Assembly (NCBI GenBank): GCA_018818835.1 | Contig: JAHIRD010000149.1 | Coordinates: 1-34,053 of the forward strand | Length of the DNA stretch: 34,053 nucleotides | Direction: 5' to 3' | From: Pseudomonadota bacterium | GTDB lineage: Bacteria; Desulfobacterota; Desulfobacteria; Desulfobacterales; Desulfolunaceae | Shown: positions 1 through 8,845 of the stretch, in pieces | Layout of the letters: each line of letters starts with the position of its first letter | Position numbering within the stretch: position 1 is the stretch's first letter | Notes under the pieces: generated by a model | What the model saw: the letters and a program-made list of their open reading frames with translations, nothing else | Database searches by the model: none | What the model was told of the DNA's origin: nothing | Translations under genes and position numbers: made by a program

Positions 1-114
1 ATTAAATCCTTTCATGATCAGGTGCTGGGTCGAAAGGATCCCGCCCGCATGGGGCCCTCGGTGATTGAATACATGGCAAGCCAGGTTCTTGCCGCTCATC
101 CGGATATGGCTTGA
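1..114 (+). CDS. C-terminal end of an unidentified protein (partial)
   Basis: The first base is in frame with 37 sense codons ending at TGA 112-114. The readable tail begins IKSFHDQVLGRKDP and ends LAAHPDMA. Codon use is normal for the window (GCC, CTT, CCG), which supports real coding. I recognise no motif and the 5' part is outside the window, so no function is offered. It is on the same strand as der, but a good promoter begins only 14 bases after its stop, so der need not depend on it. Confidence 0.5.
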   Translation: MKSFHDQVLGRKDPARMGPSVIEYMASQVLAAHPDMA

Positions 115-127
115 TCCGCAGGATGAT

Positions 128-156
128 TTGACAAGGTCTTAAAATTAAAGTATATA
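128..156 (+). promoter_or_regulatory. Sigma70-type promoter, probably for der
   Basis: A perfect TTGACA (128-133) is followed after exactly 17 bases by TATATA (151-156), which matches four of the six consensus -10 bases. Transcription would start near 163 and give a leader of about 115 bases before der at 280. That leader would include the foldback-repeat relic at 173-218. It is assigned by eye; strength and use are inferred. Confidence 0.5.
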
Positions 157-172
157 GGCGCGTTAATGTTTT

Positions 173-218
173 GATGGCGTTGTAAATAGCCATCTTTAAA
201 TTTTTTACGAATGTGTCA
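173..218. repeat. Short relic of the foldback (MITE-like) element seen at 23681-23831
   Basis: The 16 bases TTGATGGCGTTGTAAA at 171-186 recur exactly at 23679-23694, the left end of a 151-bp foldback element. The right side here, TTTTTACGAATGTGTCA (202-218), resembles that element's right end, TTTTTACGAGTTCATC. The interior is missing, so this looks like an internally deleted copy of about 46 bp. GATGGC (173-178) and GCCATC (189-194) can pair into a small hairpin in the der leader. Confidence 0.5.
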
Positions 219-279
219 ATTGTTTGATTTATAAAAGTGATTTACAAAAAAGAAAAATGGCTCGAATCGGAGATACGTT

Positions 280-1731
280 ATGAAACCCGTGGTTGCTCTT
301 GTGGGGCGTCCCAATGTCGGAAAATCAACCCTTTTTAACCGGATTGTCCGGAGCAGGGAGGCCTTGGTGGATAATATGCCCGGAGTCACCCGTGACAGGC
401 ATTATTGCGATGCCACCTGGGAAGGCAATGAATTTACTCTTGTGGATACCGGGGGCTTTATTCAGGGTGATGATGATAATTTTGCCGAAGATATCCGATT
501 CCAGGTCATACAGGCCATTGACGAGGCCGATGTTGTGGCTTTGGTGCTGGACGGAAAATTCGGCCTTTCACCTTATGACAGGGATCTGGTGACGATTTTA
601 AGGGGATCGAATCGACCTGTCTTTTATCTGGTCAACAAAATCGACGGAGAAACCCAGGAGGAAAACCTGACTGAATTTTTTGCCCTGGGCATAGACACCC
701 TTTATCCTGTATCCGGTGAGCATGGCTACGGGGTTCCTGATTTTATGGATGATCTGGTCCAGGAGCTTCCTCAAGCCCAAGAGCAGGAAGAGGAGGATGT
801 GATTCGTATTGCCGTGGTGGGTCGTCCCAATGTGGGAAAATCCTCCCTGATCAATAAAATTCTTGGGGAAAAACGCCTGGTGGTCAGCGATGTGGCAGGA
901 ACAACCAGGGACTCCATAGACACTCCGTTTACCCGATCAGGTAAAAAATATCTTTTGATTGATACAGCGGGGATCCGTCGTAAAGGCAAGGTGGGAGAAA
1001 AACTGGAAAAATATTCTGTGATCAAGGCCTTGAAAAGCCTGGACCGTTGTGATGTGGCCCTGATCCTTATCGATTCGGAAGAAGGCGTCACGGATCAGGA
1101 TATAACCATTGCGGGGTATGCCCAGGACCGTGGCTGCGGCTGTATTTTTCTATTAAATAAATGGGATCTGGTGGACCGTAGGGAAACAGGAATCAAGGCC
1201 TATCTTGACAAACTGTACATGGAGGCCAAGTTTTTAAATTTTGCCCCGGCCATGGCGATTTCGGCGCTGACCGGTCTTCGGGTGGCCAAGATTTTCAAAT
1301 CGGTGGATGAGGTCTATGGACAGTATGAAACCCGAATTCCCACAGGGGAGCTGAACAAGATCCTCAATTGGGCCACTGAGCGGACGCCGCCATCAATGCA
1401 CAAGGGCAAACGGCTGAAATTTTATTACGCCACCCAGGTTGAAACCAAACCACCCACGGTGGTGTGTTTTGTCAATTATCCCGAAGCGGTTCATTTTTCA
1501 TACAAACGGTATTTGATCAACCAGCTTCGGGATCACACCCATCTGGATAAAACCCCCATTAAGCTTGAGTTCCGGCAACGGACCGGTAAAATCGATTTCA
1601 GCACATTAAAAGATGAAAACCACCATACCCGGAATAAAGAACACAAAGATAAGATCAGCAAAAACAAGGAACAAAAGAAACGGGAGAGGAAAATCCAGAG
1701 CCGGAAGAAAATCGAGCGCCTGCAAAAATAG
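280..1731 (+). CDS. der: Ribosome biogenesis GTPase Der (EngA)
   Basis: Der is a cytoplasmic double GTPase needed for assembly of the 50S ribosomal subunit. The protein has 483 residues with two consecutive G domains. G1 motifs GRPNVGKST (9-17) and GRPNVGKSS (181-189), G3 motifs DTGG (56-59) and DTAG (228-231), and G4 motifs NKID (119-122) and NKWD (293-296) are all intact. A KH-like C-terminal domain follows, ending near [10 protein letters not shown]. The last ~40 residues form a Lys/Arg/Glu-rich tail longer than in the shortest Der proteins, plausibly an rRNA-contacting extension. The ATG at 280 follows CGGAGA. The stop at 1729-1731 abuts a hairpin. LysE and rarA lie downstream on the same strand but have no functional link that I know of. 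Confidence 0.97.
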   Translation: MKPVVALVGRPNVGKSTLFNRIVRSREALVDNMPGVTRDRHYCDATWEGNEFTLVDTGGFIQGDDDNFAEDIRFQVIQAIDEADVVALVLDGKFGLSPYDRDLVTILRGSNRPVFYLVNKIDGETQEENLTEFFALGIDTLYPVSGEHGYGVPDFMDDLVQELPQAQEQEEEDVIRIAVVGRPNVGKSSLINKILGEKRLVVSDVAGTTRDSIDTPFTRSGKKYLLIDTAGIRRKGKVGEKLEKYSVIKALKSLDRCDVALILIDSEEGVTDQDITIAGYAQDRGCGCIFLLNKWDLVDRRETGIKAYLDKLYMEAKFLNFAPAMAISALTGLRVAKIFKSVDEVYGQYETRIPTGELNKILNWATERTPPSMHKGKRLKFYYATQVETKPPTVVCFVNYPEAVHFSYKRYLINQLRDHTHLDKTPIKLEFRQRTGKIDFSTLKDENHHTRNKEHKDKISKNKEQKKRERKIQSRKKIERLQK

Positions 1732-1782
1732 GTTTGGCTTGGGCCAAACCTATGAGAAACAATGGCCCCAAGGCCATTGTTT
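1731..1782 (+). terminator. Two adjacent perfect stem-loops with complementary loops, between der and the exporter gene
   Basis: Hairpin 1 pairs GGTTTGGC (1731-1738) with GCCAAACC (1743-1750) around loop TTGG. Hairpin 2 pairs AAACAATGGCC (1757-1767) with GGCCATTGTTT (1772-1782) around loop CCAA. Neither is followed by a clear T run, so ordinary intrinsic termination is not certain, although hairpin 2 ends in TTGTTT. The pair lies immediately before the AAGGA ribosome-binding site (1791-1795) of the next gene. It could act as an attenuator, an mRNA-stability element or a translational control. Confidence 0.5.
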
Positions 1783-1804
1783 GAAGGGATAAGGATTGTA
1801 TCAT

Positions 1805-2434
1805 ATGTCATTTGATTTTATGGCTCTTTATGTTGTGACGGTTTTTGTTGCATCGATTATTCCGGGACCGAGTATGCTGCTGGCTTTGACGCACGGGATG
1901 CAATACGGACCGGGGAGGACCATGGCGTCGGCCCTGGGAAATGTTTCGGTGACGATTGTCCAGGCGTCTGTTTCCATGGCAGGGCTGGGGGCGGTTTTAA
2001 TTGCCTCCGAAACCGTTTTTAGGACAATTCAATGGGCCGGGGCCGCGTATCTGATTTTTATTGGAATTAGCCTTTTTCGTTCTTCGTCAACAGACGTTTC
2101 ACCCTTTGAATCAGGTCTTGGAAACACACCGCCTTCGCTTGGGAAAATGTACGTTCAGGCTGCTTTGGTGACGGCCGGGAATCCCAAAGCCATCGTGTTC
2201 TTCACAGCGATTTTCCCTCAGTTTATAGATCATAACACGGCGTTTTTACCTCAATTCTGTCTGCTTGTTCTTATCTGTGCACTTATCGCCTTTTGTTGTT
2301 TCATGATATATGCACTGAGCGGCAATCGTATTGTTTCCTTGTTTCAAAAAGAAACCATAAGAAACCATGTGAACAAGGTGATGGGCGGCACGTTTATCGG
2401 TGCCGGAATCGGACTTGCTGTAAGCAGAAAATAA
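1805..2434 (+). CDS. LysE/RhtB family amino-acid exporter
   Basis: This is an inner-membrane permease of the LysE/RhtB superfamily. Members export amino acids such as lysine, threonine, homoserine or leucine in exchange for protons; the substrate here cannot be read from sequence. The 209-residue length is typical. The family signature appears near the N terminus as IIPGPSMLLALTHG (residues 18-31), and the second conserved patch AGNPKAIVFF sits just after residue 120. About five or six hydrophobic segments are visible, ending in GGTFIGAGIGLAVSRK. I chose ATG 1805 because AAGGA lies 9 bases upstream; an in-frame TTG at 1796 would overlap that site. It may be co-transcribed with der across the twin hairpins. 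Confidence 0.9.
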   Translation: MSFDFMALYVVTVFVASIIPGPSMLLALTHGMQYGPGRTMASALGNVSVTIVQASVSMAGLGAVLIASETVFRTIQWAGAAYLIFIGISLFRSSSTDVSPFESGLGNTPPSLGKMYVQAALVTAGNPKAIVFFTAIFPQFIDHNTAFLPQFCLLVLICALIAFCCFMIYALSGNRIVSLFQKETIRNHVNKVMGGTFIGAGIGLAVSRK

Positions 2435-2477
2435 AAAAAATCCACAGCAGAAACTGATGGATAATATTAATAGGCCA

Positions 2478-2514
2478 CATAAGTCCCATGGGTCCCATAA
2501 GTCCCATTGGACAT
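2478..2514. repeat. 9-bp-period palindromic repeat, copy 1
   Basis: The stretch reads as consecutive 9-mers ATAAGTCCC, ATGGGTCCC, ATAAGTCCC, ATTGGACAT. The same 9-base unit (consensus ATRRGTCCC or its complement) appears at 4211-4264 and 24101-24150. It fills most of the gap between the exporter gene and rarA. No spacers are present, so it is not a CRISPR array. Confidence 0.7.
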
Positions 2515-2578
2515 CACGATATGTTGTGACTATGCCACCGACCTGAAGTGGACACTCTATTGAGGATGTGGGAAGCGT

Positions 2579-3955
2579 ATGGATCTGTTTGATTATCAAG
2601 GCCATAAAGCAGCAGAGGATACCCGGCCCCTGGCGGACAGGATGAGGCCCAGGAGCCTTGATGAGTTTATCGGCCAGCCCCATATCTCCGGAAAGGACAC
2701 CCTGATCCGCAAGGCCATTGAAAATGACAGAATTTTTTCCATGATCCTTTGGGGGCCCCCAGGGTGTGGAAAGACAAGCCTTGCCAACATTATTGCCCAT
2801 GAAACCCGTTCGGAATTTGTTCAGATTTCAGCGGTGCTGTCCGGTGTCAAAGACATTCGGGAGGTGATTGAAAAGGCAAAACAACAGCTCAATCATTTCC
2901 GGAAACGCACCCTTCTTTTTGTGGATGAAATCCATCGTTTCAACAAATCCCAGCAGGATGCGTTCCTTCATCATGTGGAAAGCGGTTTGATTACCCTGAT
3001 CGGGGCCAGCACGGAAAACCCTTCCTTTGAGGTGATTCCGGCCCTCTTGTCCCGCTGTAGGGTCATTACACTTTCTGCACATAGCGACGAGGATATTGTA
3101 AGGGTACTTCATATGGCCCTATCGGACCTGGAAAGAGGTCTGGGAAAGATGGATATCCGTTTTGAGGATGATGCCCTGGTCCATCTTGCGGGCCTTGCGG
3201 ACGGGGATATCCGATCCGCCCTGAACAGCCTTGAGATGGCGGCCTATCATGCACTGAAAAACACACCTGGTGAGGGTGCAGATCGGCAGGTGAGCCTTTC
3301 GGATCTTGAAGAGATTCTCCAGAAAAAAGCCTTGTTGTATGACAAGTCGGGTGAAGAACACTTCAACCTGATCTCGGCCTTTCATAAAAGCCTCAGGGGC
3401 AGTGACCCGGACGCGGCCATGTACTGGCTGGCCCGCATGCTTATGGCTGGAGAAGATCCCATGTATGTGGCCCGGCGCATGGTTCGTTTTGCATCGGAAG
3501 ATGTGGGACTTGCGGATAACAACGCCCTTATTGTGGCCTTAAAGGCCATGGAATCCTACCGCTTTCTGGGCTATCCCGAAGGGGAACTTGCCCTGGTCCA
3601 GGCGGCTGTCTATCTGGCCACCGCTCCGAAAAGCAACAGCATATACCTCGCATACAGTGAGATTAAGGATGCCGTGACACGCACAGGCGCTCTTCCCACG
3701 CCCATGCACATCCGTAACGCTCCCACCCGACTGATGAAGGATCTGGGTTACGGGGACGGCTATAAGTATGCCCATAACTACAAAGGGGGGTACGTTCCCC
3801 AGGACTACCTGCCGGAAAAACTCCAGGGCCAGGAATTCTATCACCCCAGTGAACGAGGCTACGAAAAAATTGTGACCCAGCGCCTTTCTGCCTGGCGGGA
3901 CCTGAAACGTGAATTGAAATCAAAACGCTCAGGTGACGAGACAGAAGATATTTAA
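2579..3955 (+). CDS. rarA: Replication-associated recombination protein A, AAA+ ATPase RarA (MgsA)
   Basis: RarA is a clamp-loader-like AAA+ ATPase that acts at stalled replication forks with SSB and RecA. The 458-residue product has the family start DLFDYQ and ADRMRPRSLDEFIGQ. Walker A is GPPGCGKT (59-66) and Walker B is LLFVDEIHRF (D116, E117). The conserved sensor segment GASTENPSFE follows, with a HLAGLADGDIRSALN lid. The C-terminal tetramerisation region includes KSLRGSDPDAAMYWLARM and a YKYAHNYKGGYVPQDYLPE segment typical of the family. Length is as expected. The ATG follows GGGAAG. No intrinsic terminator was found right after the stop. Confidence 0.96.
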   Translation: MDLFDYQGHKAAEDTRPLADRMRPRSLDEFIGQPHISGKDTLIRKAIENDRIFSMILWGPPGCGKTSLANIIAHETRSEFVQISAVLSGVKDIREVIEKAKQQLNHFRKRTLLFVDEIHRFNKSQQDAFLHHVESGLITLIGASTENPSFEVIPALLSRCRVITLSAHSDEDIVRVLHMALSDLERGLGKMDIRFEDDALVHLAGLADGDIRSALNSLEMAAYHALKNTPGEGADRQVSLSDLEEILQKKALLYDKSGEEHFNLISAFHKSLRGSDPDAAMYWLARMLMAGEDPMYVARRMVRFASEDVGLADNNALIVALKAMESYRFLGYPEGELALVQAAVYLATAPKSNSIYLAYSEIKDAVTRTGALPTPMHIRNAPTRLMKDLGYGDGYKYAHNYKGGYVPQDYLPEKLQGQEFYHPSERGYEKIVTQRLSAWRDLKRELKSKRSGDETEDI

Positions 3956-4057
3956 GGTTCTTTTCATACTCACTGATATGACAAATAAAATCGGTATGCG
4001 TTGACGGGGTAAAGCATTCACGATTCGAGGCTTTCAGTTTGGTAACATCGTTTTTAT

Positions 4058-4152
4058 CAACCACCCGCTCCCGTTGGTCGCTGAAGAACACGAAGGGCAC
4101 GAAGAAAAGATATCAGCTCCAGCCCAAACTTCATGTCCTTCATGACCTCATG
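4058..4152. repeat. Dispersed foldback repeat, copy 1 (second copy between ptb and buk)
   Basis: Bases 4059-4106 match 25671-25718 with 3 visible mismatches over 48 bases (starting AACCACCCGCTCCCGTTGG). The right side, CTTCATGTCCTTC near 4128, is complementary to GAAGGGCACGAAG in the left part at 11 of 13 positions, so each copy can fold back. It carries no coding capacity that I can see and lies in the 506-base gap between rarA and the peptidase gene. Confidence 0.6.
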
Positions 4153-4158
4153 GTGATT

Positions 4159-4186
4159 ATAAAAATCCCAGGACTTGCCTGGGATT
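4159..4186 (-). terminator. Intrinsic terminator for the peptidase gene
   Basis: On the - strand a perfect 9-bp stem, AATCCCAGG with CCTGGGATT (4164-4186) around a 5-base loop, continues directly into TTTTTAT. It lies about 275 bases downstream of the stop of the - strand gene that ends at 4462. On the + strand the stem is followed by A residues, so it would not terminate rarA transcripts. Confidence 0.6.
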
Positions 4187-4210
4187 GAAAAAAAGCAGTT
4201 TAATCATGAA

Positions 4211-4264
4211 GTCCTATAGGGCCCATGGGTCTTATGGGACCTATAAGACCTATGGGACCTATAA
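4211..4264. repeat. 9-bp-period palindromic repeat, copy 2
   Basis: Repeated 9-mers of the type TATGGGACC and TATAAGACC run for about 54 bases, the reverse complement of the unit at 2478-2514. A palindromic core CCCATGGG is present. It lies in the intergenic region downstream of both rarA and the convergent peptidase gene. Confidence 0.7.
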
Positions 4265-4363
4265 AGAATTGTTTTTGGTGCGGCTTTGCCGCTTAGTTCC
4301 CAGGTTTTATTTAATGTAAGGGTATAACCCATGGAGTTACCCTTTGTTGGCGATCCAAAATAG

Positions 4364-4402
4364 TCGTACGCGTACGAGAACGAGTTCGAATAATTCGGAA
4401 GT
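4364..4402. repeat. Palindrome TCGTACGCGTACGA with adjoining CGAGTTCG/ATTCGG units
   Basis: TCGTACGCGTACGA (4364-4377) is a perfect 14-base palindrome, followed by GAACGAGTTCG, AATAATTCGG and AAGTACG. A related piece, AATTCGAGTTCGTATT, occurs near 23898-23913 upstream of the histidine kinase gene. This looks like a decayed member of another short dispersed repeat family. No function is evident. Confidence 0.45.
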
Positions 4403-4461
4403 ACGTCACCAACCAACAGCTGGAGGCAACGCATTAAACTGCGCGCCTCAGCTTGGCGATA

Positions 4462-7400
4462 TTACCACACTTGAATCATTCCACCCCAGGAGGTCAGCTG
4501 ACCTTCATCACAACAGCCGTCCGTGCCTGTACAGGTCGGATTCCGAAATTCCAATTCATTGACACCCACAGTTGTTGCCAAAGGAAGTTCAAATCCCGGA
4601 TCCCCGGGTGTTAATGTCAGCAACCTGATAAAGTCACCATTCAAGTAAAGTTCAACGCTGACTGCGGTGCACCAGCGTGGTCCAGGTGTGAATTTCATGG
4701 TTGTGGTAGTATTGGCCGCAGAGAATTCCAATGAATAATCCATCGTGGGTGCAGACTGTTCAAACCAGGTTGCCTCCACCGAGGTATCCCGTGTCTTGAG
4801 GCATACAGAGCCTCCCCAGGAGTCAAGGGTTCCATCCAGGCAGCTCCCAGAACCCGTTGTACAATTGGGGTTTTTAAGCTCAACGATATTTTCACCCACA
4901 ATGATAAGATTGTCGGGTAGGACAATATCGCTGCTTGTTTCACCCGGTCCCACCGAATCGATTTTTGCGATATAGGTCCCGTTCAGGTACAACTGGTATG
5001 AGACATCGGTACTGGCATCAGGGCCGGAACTGTACTCGAAGGACATCTGGCTCTGGGTGGCTGCAAGATACGCCTTTGCATCCAGATCCGGATCATACCT
5101 CGTAAATGTTGAACAATAATGGGGCCGGGCAAAAATGCCGCTGATATCATAGATTTTCAATCCGGGCTGACTGGCCGTGTAGAGATAATTACCCCGTACG
5201 GCAGCTTCCTGGACATAATGATCCACCTGAAGGGTAAACATGTCCGGATTGATGGGATCACGTGTGTCGACAATGGTTGCCATGGCGTCACCGGTATTAC
5301 TTAGTCGTGAAACAGTGTAGCAGTTGGTGTTTCCTGCTTCGGCGAATGTTGTGGTGGTGGGTAGAAAATCAGCGATTCGAGATCCCAGGATTTGGGGATT
5401 CTGGGGATCAGAGATATCCAGAGTCGTCAGAGTAAGGTTCCCGTCCAATCTGGGATTGCCGTTATCCATGATAAATCCACCGGTACATCCCACGGCAAGG
5501 GCCCTTGCCCCGTTGACTTCCACACTTGTAAGCACCCGGGATCCCGGTATGGCCAAGGTACTTAAAACGGATAGATTGGCCGGATCTGAAATATCGACAA
5601 TGTCAATGCGGCCTGTTCCGCTTGTGGCCGCTGTCTCACCGGTGGTGCTTGGAATGAGAGCGATTCCGCTTCCGACGTTACATCCTTGCCCGACCAGATA
5701 GTTGCTTCCTGGCCATTCAGGGTTTAAGGTTTGGGGGGTATTATATAGGGCGTCCAATTGTATCGGTGCCGAAGGTGTTGTCAGGCTAAATGGAACCACA
5801 TCCCCTCGTATAAGGGCAATCGTATTGGTACTTGCGTAATGCCCAAGGATATTGGTATTGAGAAACAGATGGTCTCCCTGGACAAACCCGCCGCTCAGCC
5901 AATTGTAACCCGTATTTTCCTCTCCAACCAGTTGGGGCAGTTCGGGGTTGCTCAATCCATAGATGTCCAGGGTGGTCCACCCGGATCCAACGACAAGGTG
6001 ATCCCCCACCATGCGACACCGGATATAGATATAGGTTGATTCACCAAAAGTGGCTGCGGCTGATGGGTTTACCGGATCCTGGATATCCACAACCGTCAGA
6101 TGCTCCGGGCCGCCCATATACGCATAATCTCCGTATAAGGCTAAGGTTTCTACACCGCCTGTTGTTTCTGCCTCACCCAGCAGGATAAAGGACGTGGCCG
6201 ACATGGCCACGGTGACGACACCATAATCGGTTTTTCCGTTGTTGGTGACGGTCATGGACGCGCTTCCGCTGGCAAGGGCTGTAATCAAACCGTCCCCTGA
6301 AACCGTGGCTATGGAGGGATTGGACGAGTGATACAAGGTTCCAGTCATGGCGGTGGTGAGGTCTCGCTGGCTGCCATCGGCAAAATGGCCGGTCACAGAG
6401 AGCTGAATCGTCTCTCCGATTTGGTTCAAGGATAGATCCGCCGGACCCATGGTTATGGAGTCCAGAAGCGTTGGGGGAAGGTCAAATGACTCCACCGGGT
6501 CGCCATCGTCCGGGCCATTGGTTTGTGCGGAGTGTCCCATGCCCCGGGCTGCAAATATCTCCCAGATCACTCCAATATCGGCACCGCCGTAGTTTTCCCG
6601 GTCCGAAAGGAGTATAAAATCACGATTGTCAAGAAATGTGGGCTCGGCAGGCGATAGTTTCATGGCATCCACAACCAGCTGCTCAACTCTGTGTTTACCC
6701 TCAGCCTCCCCATACCGGTTAATAAACGCCTGACGTAAATCCCAAAGCGTGGCAGACCAGATCTCACCATCGGTATACCTGTTGGTCGCGCCGGTATATC
6801 CAATATCACCATAGCTAAGGTCATTATCATCCATGGTATGGCGCCTAATTCCAACGGTGGGGTTACCGGTGACATATTCACCCGTAATCGGGCTGTTAAA
6901 CATATTGGCCGCAAACCAGTCTGACCAGGCCTCGGCCATGGCAGCGGCCTGGATCGAATTGAGGGCCTCACCGCTATATTTATGAGGACCTCCGCAAAGA
7001 CGGTTTGAAAGACCGTGGGTGTATTCGTGAATCATGATATCCCCGGAAAGGGCTGAATCGCTAAATCGAAAGGGAGGGTCCGTAAACATCCTCAAGGCCA
7101 TGTGACTTCCATCCTGGCCCTCCGGATATGTCATGAAATGAGCATTGTTTCTATAGGTGGTGTCATCCCAACCGTACTGCACATAGACATGCACCGGATC
7201 CTGGCCTTCCCCTCCGCGGTTAAAATTATCGGTCTGGAAATTTCCAGCGGCTTCGTCAAAACCCAGGTTATAAAAGTGGTCGTGCATGAGGTTGGACCAG
7301 TAAAATGCATTGACGATATCCACATTCAAATCTGTCTGAACATCAACGCCACGACTTGTTTCATAAGCATTTTGGAATATATAAGAGAAATTGGATTGAA

Positions 7401-8478
7401 CATTGTTGTAAAATATTGATCTGGGGAAGGCACGCACAAGGGTCTCCCGTGATCCACCGGCCCAGACATTGTTACCAAATGTGGAAAATTTTCCTATGAA
7501 TCCTTCAGGGAAAATACCTATGTTTGTGAGAAAATCTTCCGTGATCCATCCCTCCGGGGATGCCTGGGGATCGCCATTGAAAGACACCCAGACCTGATTG
7601 CCTGCATCGGGATTTTCTTCAAAGACCAGGCCGCCTGTCTCACTGCTTGTATAGGCCTGAACAGCATTGGACTGGTAAAGGACGGCTCCTGTTTGGGCAT
7701 CCACCAACACGATTAAAACCTGGTCTGCGGCTTTTTGGAATATGACTTTCCAGGAGAGCTTGAAGGTATTTTCCATGGGCATAATGACCAGAGATGCCCG
7801 GTGTATATCAAAATAGGGCCCCGGATCAAAGGTGCATTGCTTTTCCGGTCCATCCGGTCCGGTCAAAAGCGTGGGTTGATAACCTGTATTCAAGGGATCA
7901 AAATTTCTTGCAGCGATAGATAGGGCCTCAGTCCCGGATAGGGCAGGGGTGACAGGAATATTTATACCGGGATAATAGTCACCGGTAATCGTGATGATTT
8001 TACCCTGTTTGTTGATCCCCGATTGAATCCTGGCACCCCATACAGGGATATCCTGGAAATATTGCTCAATCAACAGATGACGGACCTGGTTGTGTTGACT
8101 CGTATAATTGCTTTTTATGCTGAAATTGGCCAGTTCGGAAGAAGGGAGTTTGAAGAGATCCTCATGGGTGGCAAGGAAATTAAAAAAAACATCCTCGGTT
8201 GAAAGGGTGCTTTCGCCTGTCAAATAACCGGATGAATTGTATAATAGTGATGGGAGTCCGTTTTTTTGATTCCAGCGGACCCTGGCACTCCCACCAGTCT
8301 GGATGTTTAATGCATCATAGGCGGCCTGGGTTGAAGCGGAAATAAGAGAGCCGCCTGGAGTTGATCCGCCACCTCCGCTGCTGCCACATGCGGTGAAAAG
8401 TGTCAGGGAAATAAGGGTGATGAGAATCCAATAGAGGGATCTCATCCTGTCAGTGCCAAGCCTTGTCGTGATTGACAT
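4462..8478 (-). CDS. Secreted lipoprotein metallopeptidase, fungalysin (M36) type, with Ig-like, LVIVD propeller and duplicated C-terminal module
   Basis: The 1338-residue protein starts with a lipoprotein signal (hydrophobic 15-28, LFTAC with C31), so it is probably anchored in the outer membrane or exposed at the surface. Residues ~50-280 look like a fungalysin/thermolysin-type propeptide. The catalytic domain carries HEYTHG (484-489; zinc ligands H484, H488) and the third-ligand motif EAWSD (E516), as in M36 peptidases, preceded by NAFYWSNLMHDHFY. Residues ~670-760 form a Big_2-like Ig domain and ~765-1120 contain LVIVD-type propeller repeats (LTVVDIQDPVNP, IDIVDISDPANL, LTTLDISDPQNP). The end has two copies of a cysteine-rich module (NPNC...DSWGG at ~1203-1223 and NPTC...TSWGG at ~1313-1333). 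ATG 8478 is preceded by GAGGAGA at good spacing. It is monocistronic, with a terminator at 4159-4186. The substrate is unknown. Confidence 0.9.
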   Translation of the reverse strand: MSITTRLGTDRMRSLYWILITLISLTLFTACGSSGGGGSTPGGSLISASTQAAYDALNIQTGGSARVRWNQKNGLPSLLYNSSGYLTGESTLSTEDVFFNFLATHEDLFKLPSSELANFSIKSNYTSQHNQVRHLLIEQYFQDIPVWGARIQSGINKQGKIITITGDYYPGINIPVTPALSGTEALSIAARNFDPLNTGYQPTLLTGPDGPEKQCTFDPGPYFDIHRASLVIMPMENTFKLSWKVIFQKAADQVLIVLVDAQTGAVLYQSNAVQAYTSSETGGLVFEENPDAGNQVWVSFNGDPQASPEGWITEDFLTNIGIFPEGFIGKFSTFGNNVWAGGSRETLVRAFPRSIFYNNVQSNFSYIFQNAYETSRGVDVQTDLNVDIVNAFYWSNLMHDHFYNLGFDEAAGNFQTDNFNRGGEGQDPVHVYVQYGWDDTTYRNNAHFMTYPEGQDGSHMALRMFTDPPFRFSDSALSGDIMIHEYTHGLSNRLCGGPHKYSGEALNSIQAAAMAEAWSDWFAANMFNSPITGEYVTGNPTVGIRRHTMDDNDLSYGDIGYTGATNRYTDGEIWSATLWDLRQAFINRYGEAEGKHRVEQLVVDAMKLSPAEPTFLDNRDFILLSDRENYGGADIGVIWEIFAARGMGHSAQTNGPDDGDPVESFDLPPTLLDSITMGPADLSLNQIGETIQLSVTGHFADGSQRDLTTAMTGTLYHSSNPSIATVSGDGLITALASGSASMTVTNNGKTDYGVVTVAMSATSFILLGEAETTGGVETLALYGDYAYMGGPEHLTVVDIQDPVNPSAAATFGESTYIYIRCRMVGDHLVVGSGWTTLDIYGLSNPELPQLVGEENTGYNWLSGGFVQGDHLFLNTNILGHYASTNTIALIRGDVVPFSLTTPSAPIQLDALYNTPQTLNPEWPGSNYLVGQGCNVGSGIALIPSTTGETAATSGTGRIDIVDISDPANLSVLSTLAIPGSRVLTSVEVNGARALAVGCTGGFIMDNGNPRLDGNLTLTTLDISDPQNPQILGSRIADFLPTTTTFAEAGNTNCYTVSRLSNTGDAMATIVDTRDPINPDMFTLQVDHYVQEAAVRGNYLYTASQPGLKIYDISGIFARPHYCSTFTRYDPDLDAKAYLAATQSQMSFEYSSGPDASTDVSYQLYLNGTYIAKIDSVGPGETSSDIVLPDNLIIVGENIVELKNPNCTTGSGSCLDGTLDSWGGSVCLKTRDTSVEATWFEQSAPTMDYSLEFSAANTTTTMKFTPGPRWCTAVSVELYLNGDFIRLLTLTPGDPGFELPLATTVGVNELEFRNPTCTGTDGCCDEGQLTSWGGMIQVW

Positions 8479-8845
8479 AGCAAATCTCCTCTCAAAGGAG
8501 GATGGATTGGGACACCATAAAAAAATTAATCATTGTATATCTTAATTAGAAATCAGTCCTGTTATGTTCGTGCCCCGTTCCCCCCCCAATGAAAAAAAAT
8601 GTAAATGTGATGGTGTTGACTGATTTCATTTATTCCATAATATAGTACAGTGGTTATGGTAAAATTATTTTAATAGTAATAACATAGCCATTATAAATGC
8701 AAAAAAATTGATGTTCAGGAAAGCTCAAAAGAGACATCCTTTGTTTGAAAAAATAAAGTAAAAAATTAGTGAATGTATTCTTCTTGGTGGGGTATCAGAT
8801 TTTTTTATAAAAAGCAATATGACCTTGTCGAATATTTAAGTGACA
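8479..8845. other. AT-rich intergenic region, presumed promoter area of the peptidase gene
   Basis: These 367 bases are clearly more AT-rich than the flanking genes. They hold the ribosome-binding site of the peptidase gene near 8485-8492. I found no convincing - strand promoter, no strong hairpin, no repeat shared with other parts of the window and no small gene with coding character. Confidence 0.5.

Noticed and set aside
2478-2514. Regular short repeats as a possible CRISPR array
   Set aside because: The units are 9 bases long with no unique spacers and no cas genes are present.
8615-8643. TTGACT with an AT-rich -10-like stretch on the + strand
   Set aside because: It points away from both flanking - strand genes and no + strand gene follows, so it is probably chance in AT-rich DNA.
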